From: Natronohydrobacter sp.
GTDB lineage: Bacteria > Pseudomonadota > Alphaproteobacteria > Rhodobacterales > Rhodobacteraceae
Reading direction: 5' to 3'
DNA length: 64,000 nt
NCBI GenBank assembly: GCA_030603695.1
Contig: JAUVXF010000010.1
Coordinates: 1 to 64,000, forward strand
The notes under the pieces were generated by a model that saw nothing but the letters and a program-made list of their open reading frames with translations, made no database searches and was not told the origin of the DNA. This document shows, one piece after another, positions 45,840 through 54,562 of the stretch. The first letter of the stretch is position 1, and each line of letters starts with the position of its first letter. Both the position numbers and the translations under genes were made by a program.

Positions 45840-45861
45840 TTTTTTGCCGCACTGCAAAAAA
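45840..45861. promoter_or_regulatory. Perfect palindrome next to the bhcR start
   Basis: TTTTTTGC, 6-base spacer, GCAAAAAA: perfect 8-base arms ending at the bhcR ribosome site. Same half-site as the palindrome at 45767, suggesting autoregulation by BhcR. Confidence 0.55.
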
Positions 45862-45870
45862 GGAGCACCG

Positions 45871-46713
45871 ATGCCCGAAACACGCCCATCAGACACCCGC
45901 GCCAGCGATACCAGGCCGCGCGGCCGCCCCCGCGCCTTTCACGACAAGACCGAACAGAACACAGTGCAATCGCTGGATCGCGCCTTGCTGATTCTGGATG
46001 TGCTTGCCCAGGCGAACGGGCTTACACTGACAGAACTGGCTCAGGCCGCCGACCAATCGCCCGCGACGGTGTATCGCGTGCTCTCCACCTTTCAAACCCA
46101 CGGCTTTGTCGAGTTGGAGGCAGAGGCCCAGCGCTGGCATATCGGCGCAGGGGCGTTTCGCACCGGATCGGCGTTTTTGCGGCGCACCAAGCTGGCAGAC
46201 CGCGCACGCGGGGCCATGCAAACCCTGATGCGCGAGACGGGCGAAACCGCCAATCTGGGCATAGAGGAAGGCGACGAGGTGCTGTTTCTGACGCAAGTGG
46301 AAACACATGAAGCCATTCGCGCCTTCTTTCCGCCCGGCACGCGCAGCCCGATGCATGTATCGGGCATTGGCAAGGCGCTGCTTGCCTATGCGCTGCCAGA
46401 GCGGCTGGAGGCGATCATATCGCGCGGGTTGCAAGGGTTCACGCCGGCCTCGCTGACGAATGGCGCGGCCCTTGGGGCCGATCTGGCCACCACCCGCACG
46501 CGCGGCTTTGCGATAGACAATGAGGAACGCACCGAAGGCATGCGCTGCATCGCCGCCCCCATCTTTGACGCGCAGGGCCGCGCCGTGGCGGGGCTGTCCA
46601 TCTCTGGCCCGGTCTTTCGCCTGTCACTGCCCCGCGCGATGGAAATGGGCGCTTTGGTCAAACGCGCCGCAGAGGGGGTGACAGAGGCAACCGGAGGTAT
46701 TGCACCGGTATGA
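45871..46713 (+). CDS. bhcR: IclR-family regulator BhcR
   Basis: 280 residues. A Pro/Arg/Thr-rich N-terminal tail (about 1-30) precedes the winged helix (VQSLDRALLILDVLAQANGL; SPATVYRVLSTFQTHGFVEL) and IclR effector domain (GIGKALLAYALPERLEAIIS; GMRCIAAPIFDAQGRAVAGL). Known BhcR proteins control bhcABCD and respond to glyoxylate. Start at ATG 45871 behind AAGGAG. Divergent from bhcA. It is the last GC-rich gene before the AT-rich island. Confidence 0.9.
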   Translation: MPETRPSDTRASDTRPRGRPRAFHDKTEQNTVQSLDRALLILDVLAQANGLTLTELAQAADQSPATVYRVLSTFQTHGFVELEAEAQRWHIGAGAFRTGSAFLRRTKLADRARGAMQTLMRETGETANLGIEEGDEVLFLTQVETHEAIRAFFPPGTRSPMHVSGIGKALLAYALPERLEAIISRGLQGFTPASLTNGAALGADLATTRTRGFAIDNEERTEGMRCIAAPIFDAQGRAVAGLSISGPVFRLSLPRAMEMGALVKRAAEGVTEATGGIAPV

Positions 46714-46805
46714 AATTCATTCTAGCGTGAAAGAGCAATTATAATATAGTCACAAAGACCGGACGGTGTCGGTGAGCGGTATGGCTTTGGGAAAGGATAA
46801 TCAAT

Positions 46806-47540
46806 TTGGTAAAACAGGTGACATGTATAAGCGATTTGCTAGAGACGATCAGGTCGGTCCGCGCCGAAGATTCGGGGGCCATATGGTATCGTGGACAAAC
46901 GAATGAAAACTGGAAGCTTTTGCCGGGACGACTTCGACAACAAAATAAGATGTCCGAAACCAGCCTCCTTTCAAGATTCAAACAAAGCGTGGCAATGTTA
47001 ACATCGTCAAAGCCTAATAATTCGTTTGATTGGATATTTCTGATGCAACATTATGGAGTTCCAACCAGGTTGTTGGATTGGAGCGAAAACCCACTTGCTG
47101 CATTGTATTTCGCCGTGACGAAAGTCGACATAGAATCAGACGGCGCTTTTTGGATGCTAAGGCCAAATAAACTGAATAAAAATGCAAATATTAGTGATCG
47201 AGACGAAGCAGACTATATACCGTCGTTTGATGATGAAGAGGTTCAGGGTTATTCACCGGAGCAATTGAGATCGAATACAAGAATAAGTCTATTCCCCATC
47301 GCAACTATTGCAACGAGAAATAATCCAAGAATACAAGCCCAATCTGGCACATTCACGATACATCACAGGGATTCCCTAGCCATAGAGGACGTCGGAAATG
47401 GATCGCACTGCAGAAAATATCTGATTCCACATGACGCTAAGAAAAATATAAGGGAAGAGCTATCTATTTTAGGTGTTAATAAATTCTTACTCTTTCCGGA
47501 GATGGAAAGTATCAGCGTCACACTTCGGGAGAGTATGTAA
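46806..47540 (+). CDS. FRG-domain protein in an AT-rich island
   Basis: 244 residues from a TTG start behind GGAAAGGATAA. FRG domain signs: AIWYRGQTNENWKLLPGRLR at 25-45 and FLMQHYGVPTRLLDWSENPL plus AALYFAV at 80-105; the C-terminal third is strand-rich with no named motif. FRG domains occur in phage-resistance and toxin-like settings, but their activity is not settled. Base use is far more AT-rich than the neighbours (one 60-base line at 47161 counts 20 G+C). Its TAA overlaps the ATG of the DUF262 gene (TAATG), so the two form a coupled pair. Function unknown; a defence role is inference. Confidence 0.8.
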   Translation: MVKQVTCISDLLETIRSVRAEDSGAIWYRGQTNENWKLLPGRLRQQNKMSETSLLSRFKQSVAMLTSSKPNNSFDWIFLMQHYGVPTRLLDWSENPLAALYFAVTKVDIESDGAFWMLRPNKLNKNANISDRDEADYIPSFDDEEVQGYSPEQLRSNTRISLFPIATIATRNNPRIQAQSGTFTIHHRDSLAIEDVGNGSHCRKYLIPHDAKKNIREELSILGVNKFLLFPEMESISVTLRESM

Positions 47541-48631
47541 TGGGGTATGTTCAAACTTCATCACTAAAGAATGCAACTATTATGCTGCTTTATGCAGAGC
47601 GCGATGAAATCGATCCCAATCCCGAATATCAACGTAGCGGAGGGGTTTGGACTCTTGCCAAAAAGCGCTTGCTTATAGACTCCATTATAAATGACTATGA
47701 TTTACCGAAGCTGTACTTTCATGACTTAGGCGAAGAAAAACTTCGCAAAACGGGAAAACGATACTCAATCATTGACGGCAGGCAGCGCTTAGAAGCCATC
47801 TGGGGCTTTATGGACGGAAGCTTTACATTAGCTCCAGACTTTGATTACCAGAGAGACTCAACCATTAGGATGGGTGGTTTCTATTATGAAGATATCGCAA
47901 AGACTCATCCAAAAATTCGAATAAAATTTGACTCTTTTGTGATGCCGATTGTAGTAGTCGAGGTTTCAGACGATGATTTAGATCTAATTGAAGATATGTT
48001 TTCCCGCCTTAACGAAGCTGTTCCGCTCAACGCTGCAGAAAAAAGGAATGCAATTGGTGGAGATTTTGTATCCGCCATAAATGATGTATCTAGACATTCC
48101 TACTTTGTTAATTGCGTTAAGTTTAATGATGCCAGATATAAGCATCGGGAAGTCTCCGCCAGGCTCCTGCTTATCGAGGACTCACTTCAAGAAGGAAAGT
48201 CTTTGATTGATACAAAAAGAGAATACCTAGACGGGCTTGCGAGGAAATTGAAGAAAGGGCAAAAAGATCGGGTCGAAAAAATTAAAGACAATGTCATCTC
48301 AATCCTTGATGATATGGAAAGCGTTTTTGCCCACAAGGATGAGCTATTGATTGCTCAAGGCATTCAAGTAGTTTATTATCTCCTTTTCAGGGCCATGCGC
48401 GCAGCGAATGAAGCGGGCAAGGTGAATCGTAGAGATTTGCTCGCTTTTCGCCAGCAATTAGCGACCAATCGGGAGCAGGCTGCGACTGATTATGAGCAAG
48501 CGAGCTTCGAGCTTCTTGAATTTGACAGGCTAAACCAACAAGGGACTAATGATGCAAGTAGTATTAGGGAACGATATGCAACGCTTTGCAAAACTTTAGG
48601 TGTAACCCCTGAGGCAATTGTTATACGTTAG
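47540..48631 (+). CDS. DUF262-domain protein coupled to the FRG gene
   Basis: 363 residues. DUF262 (ParB/GmrS-like) signs in the N-terminal half: NPEYQRSGGVWTLAKKRLLI with DSIINDYDLPKLYF, then YSIIDGRQRLEAIWGFMDG, the DGxQR nucleotide/catalytic motif. The remaining 200 residues are helical and charged; the HNH nuclease (DUF1524) domain that often follows DUF262 is absent. DUF262 proteins act in GmrSD/BrxU type restriction and in Ssp systems. AT-rich like its partner. Its stop overlaps that of the convergent LysR gene. A two-component defence pair is the leading but untested idea. Confidence 0.8.
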   Translation: MGYVQTSSLKNATIMLLYAERDEIDPNPEYQRSGGVWTLAKKRLLIDSIINDYDLPKLYFHDLGEEKLRKTGKRYSIIDGRQRLEAIWGFMDGSFTLAPDFDYQRDSTIRMGGFYYEDIAKTHPKIRIKFDSFVMPIVVVEVSDDDLDLIEDMFSRLNEAVPLNAAEKRNAIGGDFVSAINDVSRHSYFVNCVKFNDARYKHREVSARLLLIEDSLQEGKSLIDTKREYLDGLARKLKKGQKDRVEKIKDNVISILDDMESVFAHKDELLIAQGIQVVYYLLFRAMRAANEAGKVNRRDLLAFRQQLATNREQAATDYEQASFELLEFDRLNQQGTNDASSIRERYATLCKTLGVTPEAIVIR

Positions 48632-49515
48632 CAACTCATGTGAAACCGCCGCGCCTCTGCCAGCAGGGCGGCCAGAACCGGGGTATGGGGTTCGCGCCAT
48701 GGCGCGATCAGGCCCACTTGTTTTGCCCCAGCTTCGCCGCGCAGCGGCACGGCGGCCAGATCAGGTGTGGCGGCGAACAGTTCTGCCGTATGGGCGTTCA
48801 CGACACTGACCCACGGCCCCGCGCGCACATGGGCAATCAGGCTCAGCACGGAATTGGATTGTAATTGCGGTGTGACAGACACCTCGGCGCGGGCCAGTTC
48901 GGCCATGATGATGCGGCGGTTTTGCATATCAGGCGTGAGCAGGCACAGCGGCAATCCCGCCAGATCGGCCCAATCCAAACCCGCGCACCCGGCCAGCGCA
49001 TGATCAGCGCGCATCAGCAGCAGGTAGCGTTCGGTATAAAGCGGCTCTGTCACCACGCGGCCCAAAGGTTCGTTATCCAGATAGGATACGCCCGCATCCA
49101 GTTGCAGATTGTCAATCTGATGCAGAATTTCGATAGAAGAGCGTGCCAGAATCTCCAGCCGCACATTGGGATGATTGCGCAGATAAGGGCCGGTCAGTTG
49201 CGCGATCATCGGCAGGGCGGTGGGCACAACCCCCAGCCGCAGATTGCCTGACAGCCCGTGGCGGGCCGCGCGCATTTCCTCGCGCAGGGTGCGGGTATCG
49301 CCCACGATGCGGCGCGCCCAGTCCAGCACCCGCGCGCCTTCGGGTGTCAGCCCTTCAAACCGGCTGCCCCGCCAGACCAGCTGCACCCCCAATTCCCCTT
49401 CCAGCTGCTTGATGGCGGCCGAAAGAGAGGGCTGCGACACGCCGCAGCTTTCGGCCGCGCGGCCGAAATGGCGTTCGGTGGCAAGGGCGATGAACATTTC
49501 CAGACGGTCTATCAT
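48628..49515 (-). CDS. LysR-family transcriptional regulator
   Basis: 295 residues. HTH region HFGRAAESCGVSQPSLSAAI KQ, then LVWRGSRFEGLTPEGARVLD and a full effector domain ending in LLAEARRFHMSC. The target is not evident: the gene faces an S49 peptidase across 95 bases. Its final codons and stop lie in the sequence that joins the AT-rich island, so the C-terminus may have been altered by the island's arrival. Confidence 0.85.
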   Translation of the reverse strand: MIDRLEMFIALATERHFGRAAESCGVSQPSLSAAIKQLEGELGVQLVWRGSRFEGLTPEGARVLDWARRIVGDTRTLREEMRAARHGLSGNLRLGVVPTALPMIAQLTGPYLRNHPNVRLEILARSSIEILHQIDNLQLDAGVSYLDNEPLGRVVTEPLYTERYLLLMRADHALAGCAGLDWADLAGLPLCLLTPDMQNRRIIMAELARAEVSVTPQLQSNSVLSLIAHVRAGPWVSVVNAHTAELFAATPDLAAVPLRGEAGAKQVGLIAPWREPHTPVLAALLAEARRFHMSC

Positions 49516-49610
49516 GGCGGTATTCTGGCGGCGCAGGCAGGGCCATGCAAGCGCGCATTCTTTCGCGCGCCCTCTTGTTGCGCGCCCTGCCCTGCCTTAC
49601 ATCCTGCGCC

Positions 49611-50411
49611 ATGATCAAACGTATTCCATTTCTCAACCGCCCACCTGTTGTTTCTGTCCTTCGGCTGCAAGGCATGATTGCCTCTGGCGCCAATCCGGGG
49701 CGGCTGAATGATGCGGGCCTTGCCCCACTGATCGAGGCTGCCTTCAAGCGCGGCAAGCCCAAGGCGGTGGCACTGGTGATAAATTCGCCCGGTGGCAGCC
49801 CCGTGCAAAGCGCGCTGATTGCCGCGCGCATTCGCCGGCTGGCAGAGGAAACCGAAGTTCCGGTTCTTGCCTTTGTAGAAGATGTCGCGGCCTCTGGCGG
49901 GTATTGGCTGGCCACGGCGGCAGATGAAATTTTTGTGGATGGCAATTCGATTGTCGGCTCTATCGGCGTCATCTCTGCCGGGTTTGGGCTGCATGATCTG
50001 ATTGGGCGCTACGGGATAGAGCGGCGGGTTTATACCTCTGGCACATCAAAATCCCAGCTAGATCCGTTCCGCCCCGAAAACCCCGAAGACGTGGCGCGGC
50101 TGCGCAACCTGCAAGATCAGGTGCATCAGAATTTCATCGCGCAGGTGCAGGCACGGCGCGGGCCAAAGCTGGCGCAGGATGACAGCCTGTTTACAGGCGA
50201 ATTCTGGGTGGGGGGCCGCGCGGTGGAACTGGGGCTGGCCGATGGGCTGGGCCATCTGGTTCCCACGCTGAAGGCCCGCTTTGGCGACAAGCTGCGCCTG
50301 CGCAGCTATGGCATGCGCCGCCCGTTTCTGGCCCGCTTTGGCCTGTCGCTGGGCGATGCACTGCTATCGCAAGCGCAGGAACGCGCTCTTTTTGCGCGCT
50401 ACGGGCTGTAG
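49611..50411 (+). CDS. S49-family serine peptidase (SppA/SohB-like)
   Basis: 266 residues from ATG 49611 (MIKRIPFLNRPPVVSVLRL). Catalytic Ser in VEDVAASGGYWLATAA (about 110) and Lys in TSGTSKSQLDPFR (about 160); INSPGGSPVQSALIAARI is the oxyanion strand. Family members cut signal peptides or membrane protein fragments. No signal peptide or clear helix is seen from this start; the upstream ATG at 49545 would add 22 residues with a hydrophobic, Cys-containing stretch that could act as an anchor, so the start is uncertain. Confidence 0.85.
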   Translation: MIKRIPFLNRPPVVSVLRLQGMIASGANPGRLNDAGLAPLIEAAFKRGKPKAVALVINSPGGSPVQSALIAARIRRLAEETEVPVLAFVEDVAASGGYWLATAADEIFVDGNSIVGSIGVISAGFGLHDLIGRYGIERRVYTSGTSKSQLDPFRPENPEDVARLRNLQDQVHQNFIAQVQARRGPKLAQDDSLFTGEFWVGGRAVELGLADGLGHLVPTLKARFGDKLRLRSYGMRRPFLARFGLSLGDALLSQAQERALFARYGL

Positions 50412-50414
50412 GCG

Positions 50415-50609
50415 ATGCTGATCAAGATCGTTGCCGGGTTTCTGGTGTTCATGGTGGTGATGGGCGCAGTGCAGAAATTCCTTAATCCAAACCATAAAAC
50501 TCCGCTGGATAAATTACGCGCAACCAAACTGCCGCGCCCGCGCAAATGCACGCGCTGTGGCAAATTCTTGTTGCGCAATGATGCCTGCACCTGCAAGGAC
50601 AAGTCATAG
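50415..50609 (+). CDS. Small membrane protein with a Cys-rich tail
   Basis: 64 residues: one N-terminal helix (IKIVAGFLVFMVVMGAVQKF), then a basic stretch and CTRCGKFLLRNDACTCK, a compact zinc-ribbon-like four-Cys motif. Tightly packed between the S49 gene (3-base gap) and the exchanger gene (no gap), so probably one operon. Short proteins of this shape follow S49 peptidases in related genomes as far as I recall; function unknown. Confidence 0.8.
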   Translation: MLIKIVAGFLVFMVVMGAVQKFLNPNHKTPLDKLRATKLPRPRKCTRCGKFLLRNDACTCKDKS

Positions 50610-51557
50610 ATGCTGATCGATATTCTGTTTGTGGTGGCCGGTCTGGTGATCTTGCTGTTTGCGGGGGATTATCTTGTGCGCGGGGCCGTCAATCTGGCGC
50701 TGCGGCTGGGTATTCCTGCCATGATGGTGGGGATGACAGTTGTGGCCTTTGGCACATCGGCGCCGGAATTGCTGGTTTCGGTTCAGGCGGTGATTGCGGG
50801 CGCGGGGGGGCTGGCGCTGGGCAATGTTGTCGGTTCCAACATCGCCAATATCTTGCTGGTCATGGGCGCGCCTGCGCTGATTGCGCCTGTCCTCATGGCG
50901 CGCGAAAGCCAGCGCGATTTCCTGATCATGGTTGCGGTGACGGTGCTGTTCATCGCGCTGGCCTTTACGGGGGCGATTGGCCTGTGGCAGGCGCTGGTTC
51001 TGCTGGTGGCCTTTGCGGTGTTCATGGGCGACAGCATCTTGCGCGGGCGGCGCGCGCGCGTTGACATGGCGCTGGAGGATCTGGAAGGCGCAGACCCCAA
51101 TTTGCACGGCCCCAAGATTGCGGGCTTTCTGGCGCTTGGCCTGATCGGCCTGCCCTTGGGTGCGCAATTGCTGGTGACAGGCGCTGTCGATATTGCCGAG
51201 GCGCTGGGCGTGTCTGATGTGGTGATCGGGCTTACGATTGTGGCCGTGGGAACATCTTTGCCCGAACTGGCCACCACATTGATGGCCGCAATCCGGCGCG
51301 AGGGCGGGGTGGCCTTGGGCAATATTCTCGGCTCTAACATCTTCAACCTGCTGTTCATTCTGGGCGTTGCCGGGGTGGTGGGCCAGATGGATGTGCCCGC
51401 GCAAATGCTGCGGCTGGATTTGTGGGTCATGCTGGGCGCAGCGCTGCTGCTTGCGCCTTTCATCTGGACAGGCCGCCCGATTGGCCGCCTGCTTGGCCTT
51501 GGCTTGCTTTTTGCCTATGGGGGCTATCTCTGGCTTCTGTTTCACAACGGAGGCTAG
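50610..51557 (+). CDS. Ca2+/Na+ (CaCA) antiporter, YrbG-like
   Basis: 315 residues, about ten helices in two halves, each with an alpha-repeat: FGTSAPELLVSVQAVIAG with GNVVGSNIANILLVMGAP, and VGTSLPELATTLMAAIRR with GNILGSNIFNLLFILGV. These G(T)S.PE and GSN.N motifs are the cation-binding cores of YrbG/CaCA exchangers. It likely expels Ca2+ against Na+ or H+; the ion is not fixed by sequence. Confidence 0.92.
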   Translation: MLIDILFVVAGLVILLFAGDYLVRGAVNLALRLGIPAMMVGMTVVAFGTSAPELLVSVQAVIAGAGGLALGNVVGSNIANILLVMGAPALIAPVLMARESQRDFLIMVAVTVLFIALAFTGAIGLWQALVLLVAFAVFMGDSILRGRRARVDMALEDLEGADPNLHGPKIAGFLALGLIGLPLGAQLLVTGAVDIAEALGVSDVVIGLTIVAVGTSLPELATTLMAAIRREGGVALGNILGSNIFNLLFILGVAGVVGQMDVPAQMLRLDLWVMLGAALLLAPFIWTGRPIGRLLGLGLLFAYGGYLWLLFHNGG

Positions 51558-51563
51558 GGGCAA

Positions 51564-52361
51564 GTGGCACGGGCATTGGTAACGGGGGCGGCGCAGCGTC
51601 TGGGCCGCGCTATGGCGCTGTATCTGGCGCGGCGCGGGCATGATCTGGCCATCCATTACGCAAACTCTGCCCAAGCCGCTGAAGAGCTGGCGCATGAGAT
51701 AGAGGGCATGGGCAGGCAGGCTGTCTGCCTGCGCGCCGATCTGCTGGAGGAAAGCGCGCTTGCCCCCCTTGTGCCGCAAGCGGCGGCAGCCCTTGGCGGG
51801 CCGCTGACAGTGCTGGTGAACAATGCTTCCATATTCGAGGCAGACAGCATCGCCACTGCCACGCGCGACAGCTGGGACAGGCATATGATGTCCAACCTGC
51901 GCGCGCCTTTCGTGCTGACACAGGCTTTCGCCGCGCAATGCCCCGCCCCCCTGCCCGATGCGGCGGGCGAACCGTTGGCGCAGGGGCTGGTTGTGAACAT
52001 GATAGACCAGAAAGTGCGCAAACTGACGCCAGAGCATATGACCTATTCCATCGCCAAGATGGGGCTTTGGGCCTTTACCCGCATGGCCGCGCAGGACTTG
52101 GGGCCGCGCGTGCGCGTCAATGCCATTGGCCCCGGCCCAACCCTGCAAGCCGCAGATCAGCCCCGCGCGGAATATGACAATAGCCGCGCCAGCACTGTTC
52201 TGGGGCGCGGGGCCAACCTGTCAGATATCACAGCCGCGCTGGGATTTTTTCTGGATGCACCCGCCGTGACAGGCCAGCTTTTGTGCATCGATGGCGGCCA
52301 GCACCTGATCTGGCAGACCCCGGATATCACAGGCCAGCCCCCGGCCCCATTCGGCGCATAG
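51564..52361 (+). CDS. SDR oxidoreductase, FolM/pteridine-reductase-like
   Basis: 265 residues from a GTG start behind GGAGGCTAGGGG. TGAAQRLGRAMAL has the TGxxxRxG cofactor loop of pteridine reductases (FolM/PTR1); VNNASIFEAD, the M-x3-Y-x3-K triad region TYSIAKMGLWAF and the C-terminal LLCIDGGQHL complete the SDR. FolM makes tetrahydromonapterin; a general reductase role is also possible. Six bases after the exchanger gene. Confidence 0.82.
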   Translation: MARALVTGAAQRLGRAMALYLARRGHDLAIHYANSAQAAEELAHEIEGMGRQAVCLRADLLEESALAPLVPQAAAALGGPLTVLVNNASIFEADSIATATRDSWDRHMMSNLRAPFVLTQAFAAQCPAPLPDAAGEPLAQGLVVNMIDQKVRKLTPEHMTYSIAKMGLWAFTRMAAQDLGPRVRVNAIGPGPTLQAADQPRAEYDNSRASTVLGRGANLSDITAALGFFLDAPAVTGQLLCIDGGQHLIWQTPDITGQPPAPFGA

Positions 52362-52656
52362 CAAGGCCGCATGGCCAAAGTTGTGCACTGTTCACAAAGC
52401 TGTCACAGAACTGAGATGAAAACATTAAGAATTTCAGCGCCTTGCAAGAGCCTCGAAATTATTATATTTAAAAACAATAGGTTAGTTTATCGCCTATTTT
52501 TTAAGCAGTTAATGGAATGGCCTTTGAATCAAGGAAAAACGCACGCAATCCGCCCTCTCTCCACAGGGTTATCCACAGGATTGGTGGACAGGATTCTAGT
52601 TGCCGCAGGGCAGAAAACATTGCAGACCAGCTAAGAATCACACAAAGCCCGGCCGC
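52362..52656. other. AT-rich gap with DnaA box and GANTC sites
   Basis: About 295 bases between the FolM-like gene and uvrC, with a strongly AT-rich core around 52456-52520 (ATTATTATATTTAAAAACAA). It contains a perfect DnaA box (52569-52577) and GANTC methylation sites at 52526, 52592 and 52635. The 87-residue ORF across it has no protein-like pattern. It may be only a promoter region for uvrC, or a replication-linked site. Confidence 0.5.
52569..52577 (+). promoter_or_regulatory. DnaA box
   Basis: TTATCCACA, an exact match to the strong DnaA box, with a degenerate neighbour CTCTCCACA at 52557-52565. Located 80 bases before uvrC. Confidence 0.6.
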
Positions 52657-54549
52657 ATGACTGACCCTTCTTTGCCACCCGAAGAAATCCCGCCCGGCGC
52701 TGCGCCCGGATTGCGCGGGCATGCCTGCATTCAGGGCTATCTCAAATCGCTCGATGGCTCTCCGGGGGTGTACCGGATGCTGAACGAGAAATCAGAGGTG
52801 CTGTATGTCGGCAAGGCGCGCAATCTGCGCGCGCGGGTGTCGAATTATGCGCGCCCTTCTGGCCATTCGGGCCGGATTGCGCGGATGATTTCCGAAACCG
52901 CGTCCATGATGTTCCTGACCACGCGCACCGAAACCGAAGCGCTGCTTTTGGAGCAAAACCTGATCAAGCAGCTAAAGCCGCGTTACAATGTGCTGCTGCG
53001 CGACGATAAAAGCTTTCCCTATATCCTCTTGCCCAAGGATCATGCCTTTCCGCAGTTGCGCAAGCATCGGGGGCGGCGGGCAACGCCGGGGGCCTATTTT
53101 GGCCCATTCGCCAGCGCGGGCGCGGTAAACCGCACGCTCAACCAGTTGCAGCGCGTGTTCTTGCTGCGCAACTGCACCGATTCCGTGTTCAATTCACGCA
53201 CGCGGCCTTGTCTGCTGTATCAGATCAAGCGCTGTAGCGCGCCCTGCGTGGGGTATATCTCTGAACCCGATTATGCCGCGCTTGTGGCCGATGCCGCGCG
53301 GTTTTTATCGGGCAAAAGCACGAAAATTCAGGCGCAACTGGCCGAACAGATGCAAGCGGCCTCTGACGCGATGGAATTCGAGCGCGCGGCGGCGCTGCGC
53401 GACCGTATCCGCGCGCTGACCAATGTGCAGCAGGCGCAAGGGATCAACCCGCGCTCTGTGTCAGAGGCCGATGTGGTGGCCGTGCATCTGGAAAAGGGCC
53501 AGGCCTGTGTGCAGGTGTTTTTCATCCGCGCCAATCAAAGCTGGGGCAACCGCGATTTTTATCCCGCCACAGGTGCAGGCGCGGAAGAGCCGGAGATACT
53601 CGAAGCCTTCTTGGGCCAGTTCTATGACAGCAAGGAACCCCCGCGCCTTGTGCTGCTGTCGCATGAGATTGAAAACCCCGATTTGATGGCACAGCTTCTG
53701 GCCACGCGCGCAGGCCGCAAGGTGGAACTGGCCGTGCCCCAACGCGGCGAGAAGGCGGAACTGGTGGAAAATGCCCTGCGCAATGCGCGCGAGGCGCTGG
53801 CCATGCGCATGGCCTCTTCCGCCGCGCAAGGGCGCATGCTGGAAGGGCTGGCCGAAGCCTTTGGGCTGGATGGCCCGCCAGAGCGCATAGAGGTGTATGA
53901 CAACAGCCATATCCAAGGCACGGATGCCGTGGGCGCGATGATCGTGGCCGGGGCGGAAGGGTTTCTCAAAAGCCAATACCGCAAATTCAACATTCGTGGC
54001 GATGGGATCACACCGGGCGATGATTTTGGCATGATGAAAGAGGTTCTGACCCGCCGCTTTGAACGCCTGCTGAAAGAAGACCCGAACCGCATGGGCGAGA
54101 CATGGCCCGACCTGTTGCTGATTGATGGCGGCGCAGGGCAGGTTTCTGCGGTTGCGGGCATAATGGCCGATCTGGGGCTGGAAGATATCCCCATGGTAGG
54201 GGTTGCAAAGGGCATAGACCGCGACGCAGGCAAGGAAGAATTCCACCGCCCCGGCAGCCGCCCCTTTGCGCTGCGCCAGAATGACCCGGTTTTGTATTTC
54301 ATCCAGCGCCTGCGGGATGAGGCGCATCGCTTCGCCATCGGCACACATCGGGCGAAACGGGCAAAGGCCATCAGCGCCTCGCCCTTGGATGATATCCCCG
54401 GCGTCGGGCCGGGGCGCAAACGCGCGCTGCTGGCGCATTTCGGATCGGCCAAAGCGGTGGCGCGCGCGGGGCTTTCGGATTTGCAGGCCGTGGACGGGAT
54501 ATCAGAGGCTTTGGCGCAGGTGATCCATGATCATCTGAACACCCGCTAG
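52657..54549 (+). CDS. uvrC: Excinuclease ABC subunit C
   Basis: 630 residues. GIY-YIG nuclease (about 35-115: [20 protein letters not shown]), UVR motif near 225-260, RNase-H-like second nuclease ([32 protein letters not shown]) and a C-terminal helix-hairpin-helix pair ([18 protein letters not shown]). Cuts damaged DNA on both sides with UvrAB. Start at [10 protein letters not shown] (52657); the ORF start 19 codons upstream is unlikely. Confidence 0.96.
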   Translation: MTDPSLPPEEIPPGAAPGLRGHACIQGYLKSLDGSPGVYRMLNEKSEVLYVGKARNLRARVSNYARPSGHSGRIARMISETASMMFLTTRTETEALLLEQNLIKQLKPRYNVLLRDDKSFPYILLPKDHAFPQLRKHRGRRATPGAYFGPFASAGAVNRTLNQLQRVFLLRNCTDSVFNSRTRPCLLYQIKRCSAPCVGYISEPDYAALVADAARFLSGKSTKIQAQLAEQMQAASDAMEFERAAALRDRIRALTNVQQAQGINPRSVSEADVVAVHLEKGQACVQVFFIRANQSWGNRDFYPATGAGAEEPEILEAFLGQFYDSKEPPRLVLLSHEIENPDLMAQLLATRAGRKVELAVPQRGEKAELVENALRNAREALAMRMASSAAQGRMLEGLAEAFGLDGPPERIEVYDNSHIQGTDAVGAMIVAGAEGFLKSQYRKFNIRGDGITPGDDFGMMKEVLTRRFERLLKEDPNRMGETWPDLLLIDGGAGQVSAVAGIMADLGLEDIPMVGVAKGIDRDAGKEEFHRPGSRPFALRQNDPVLYFIQRLRDEAHRFAIGTHRAKRAKAISASPLDDIPGVGPGRKRALLAHFGSAKAVARAGLSDLQAVDGISEALAQVIHDHLNTR

Positions 54550-54562
54550 ACGGGGCGCGGTG

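Noticed and set aside
46739-46981. 80-residue minus-strand ORF at the island edge
   Set aside because: Antisense to the FRG gene start; no ribosome site or motif.
50604-52148. 514-residue minus-strand ORF opposite the exchanger and SDR genes
   Set aside because: Runs across two clear plus-strand genes and has no recognisable motif.
52371-52634. 87-residue ORF in the gap before uvrC
   Set aside because: Crosses AT-rich DNA with DnaA box; no ribosome site or protein-like pattern.
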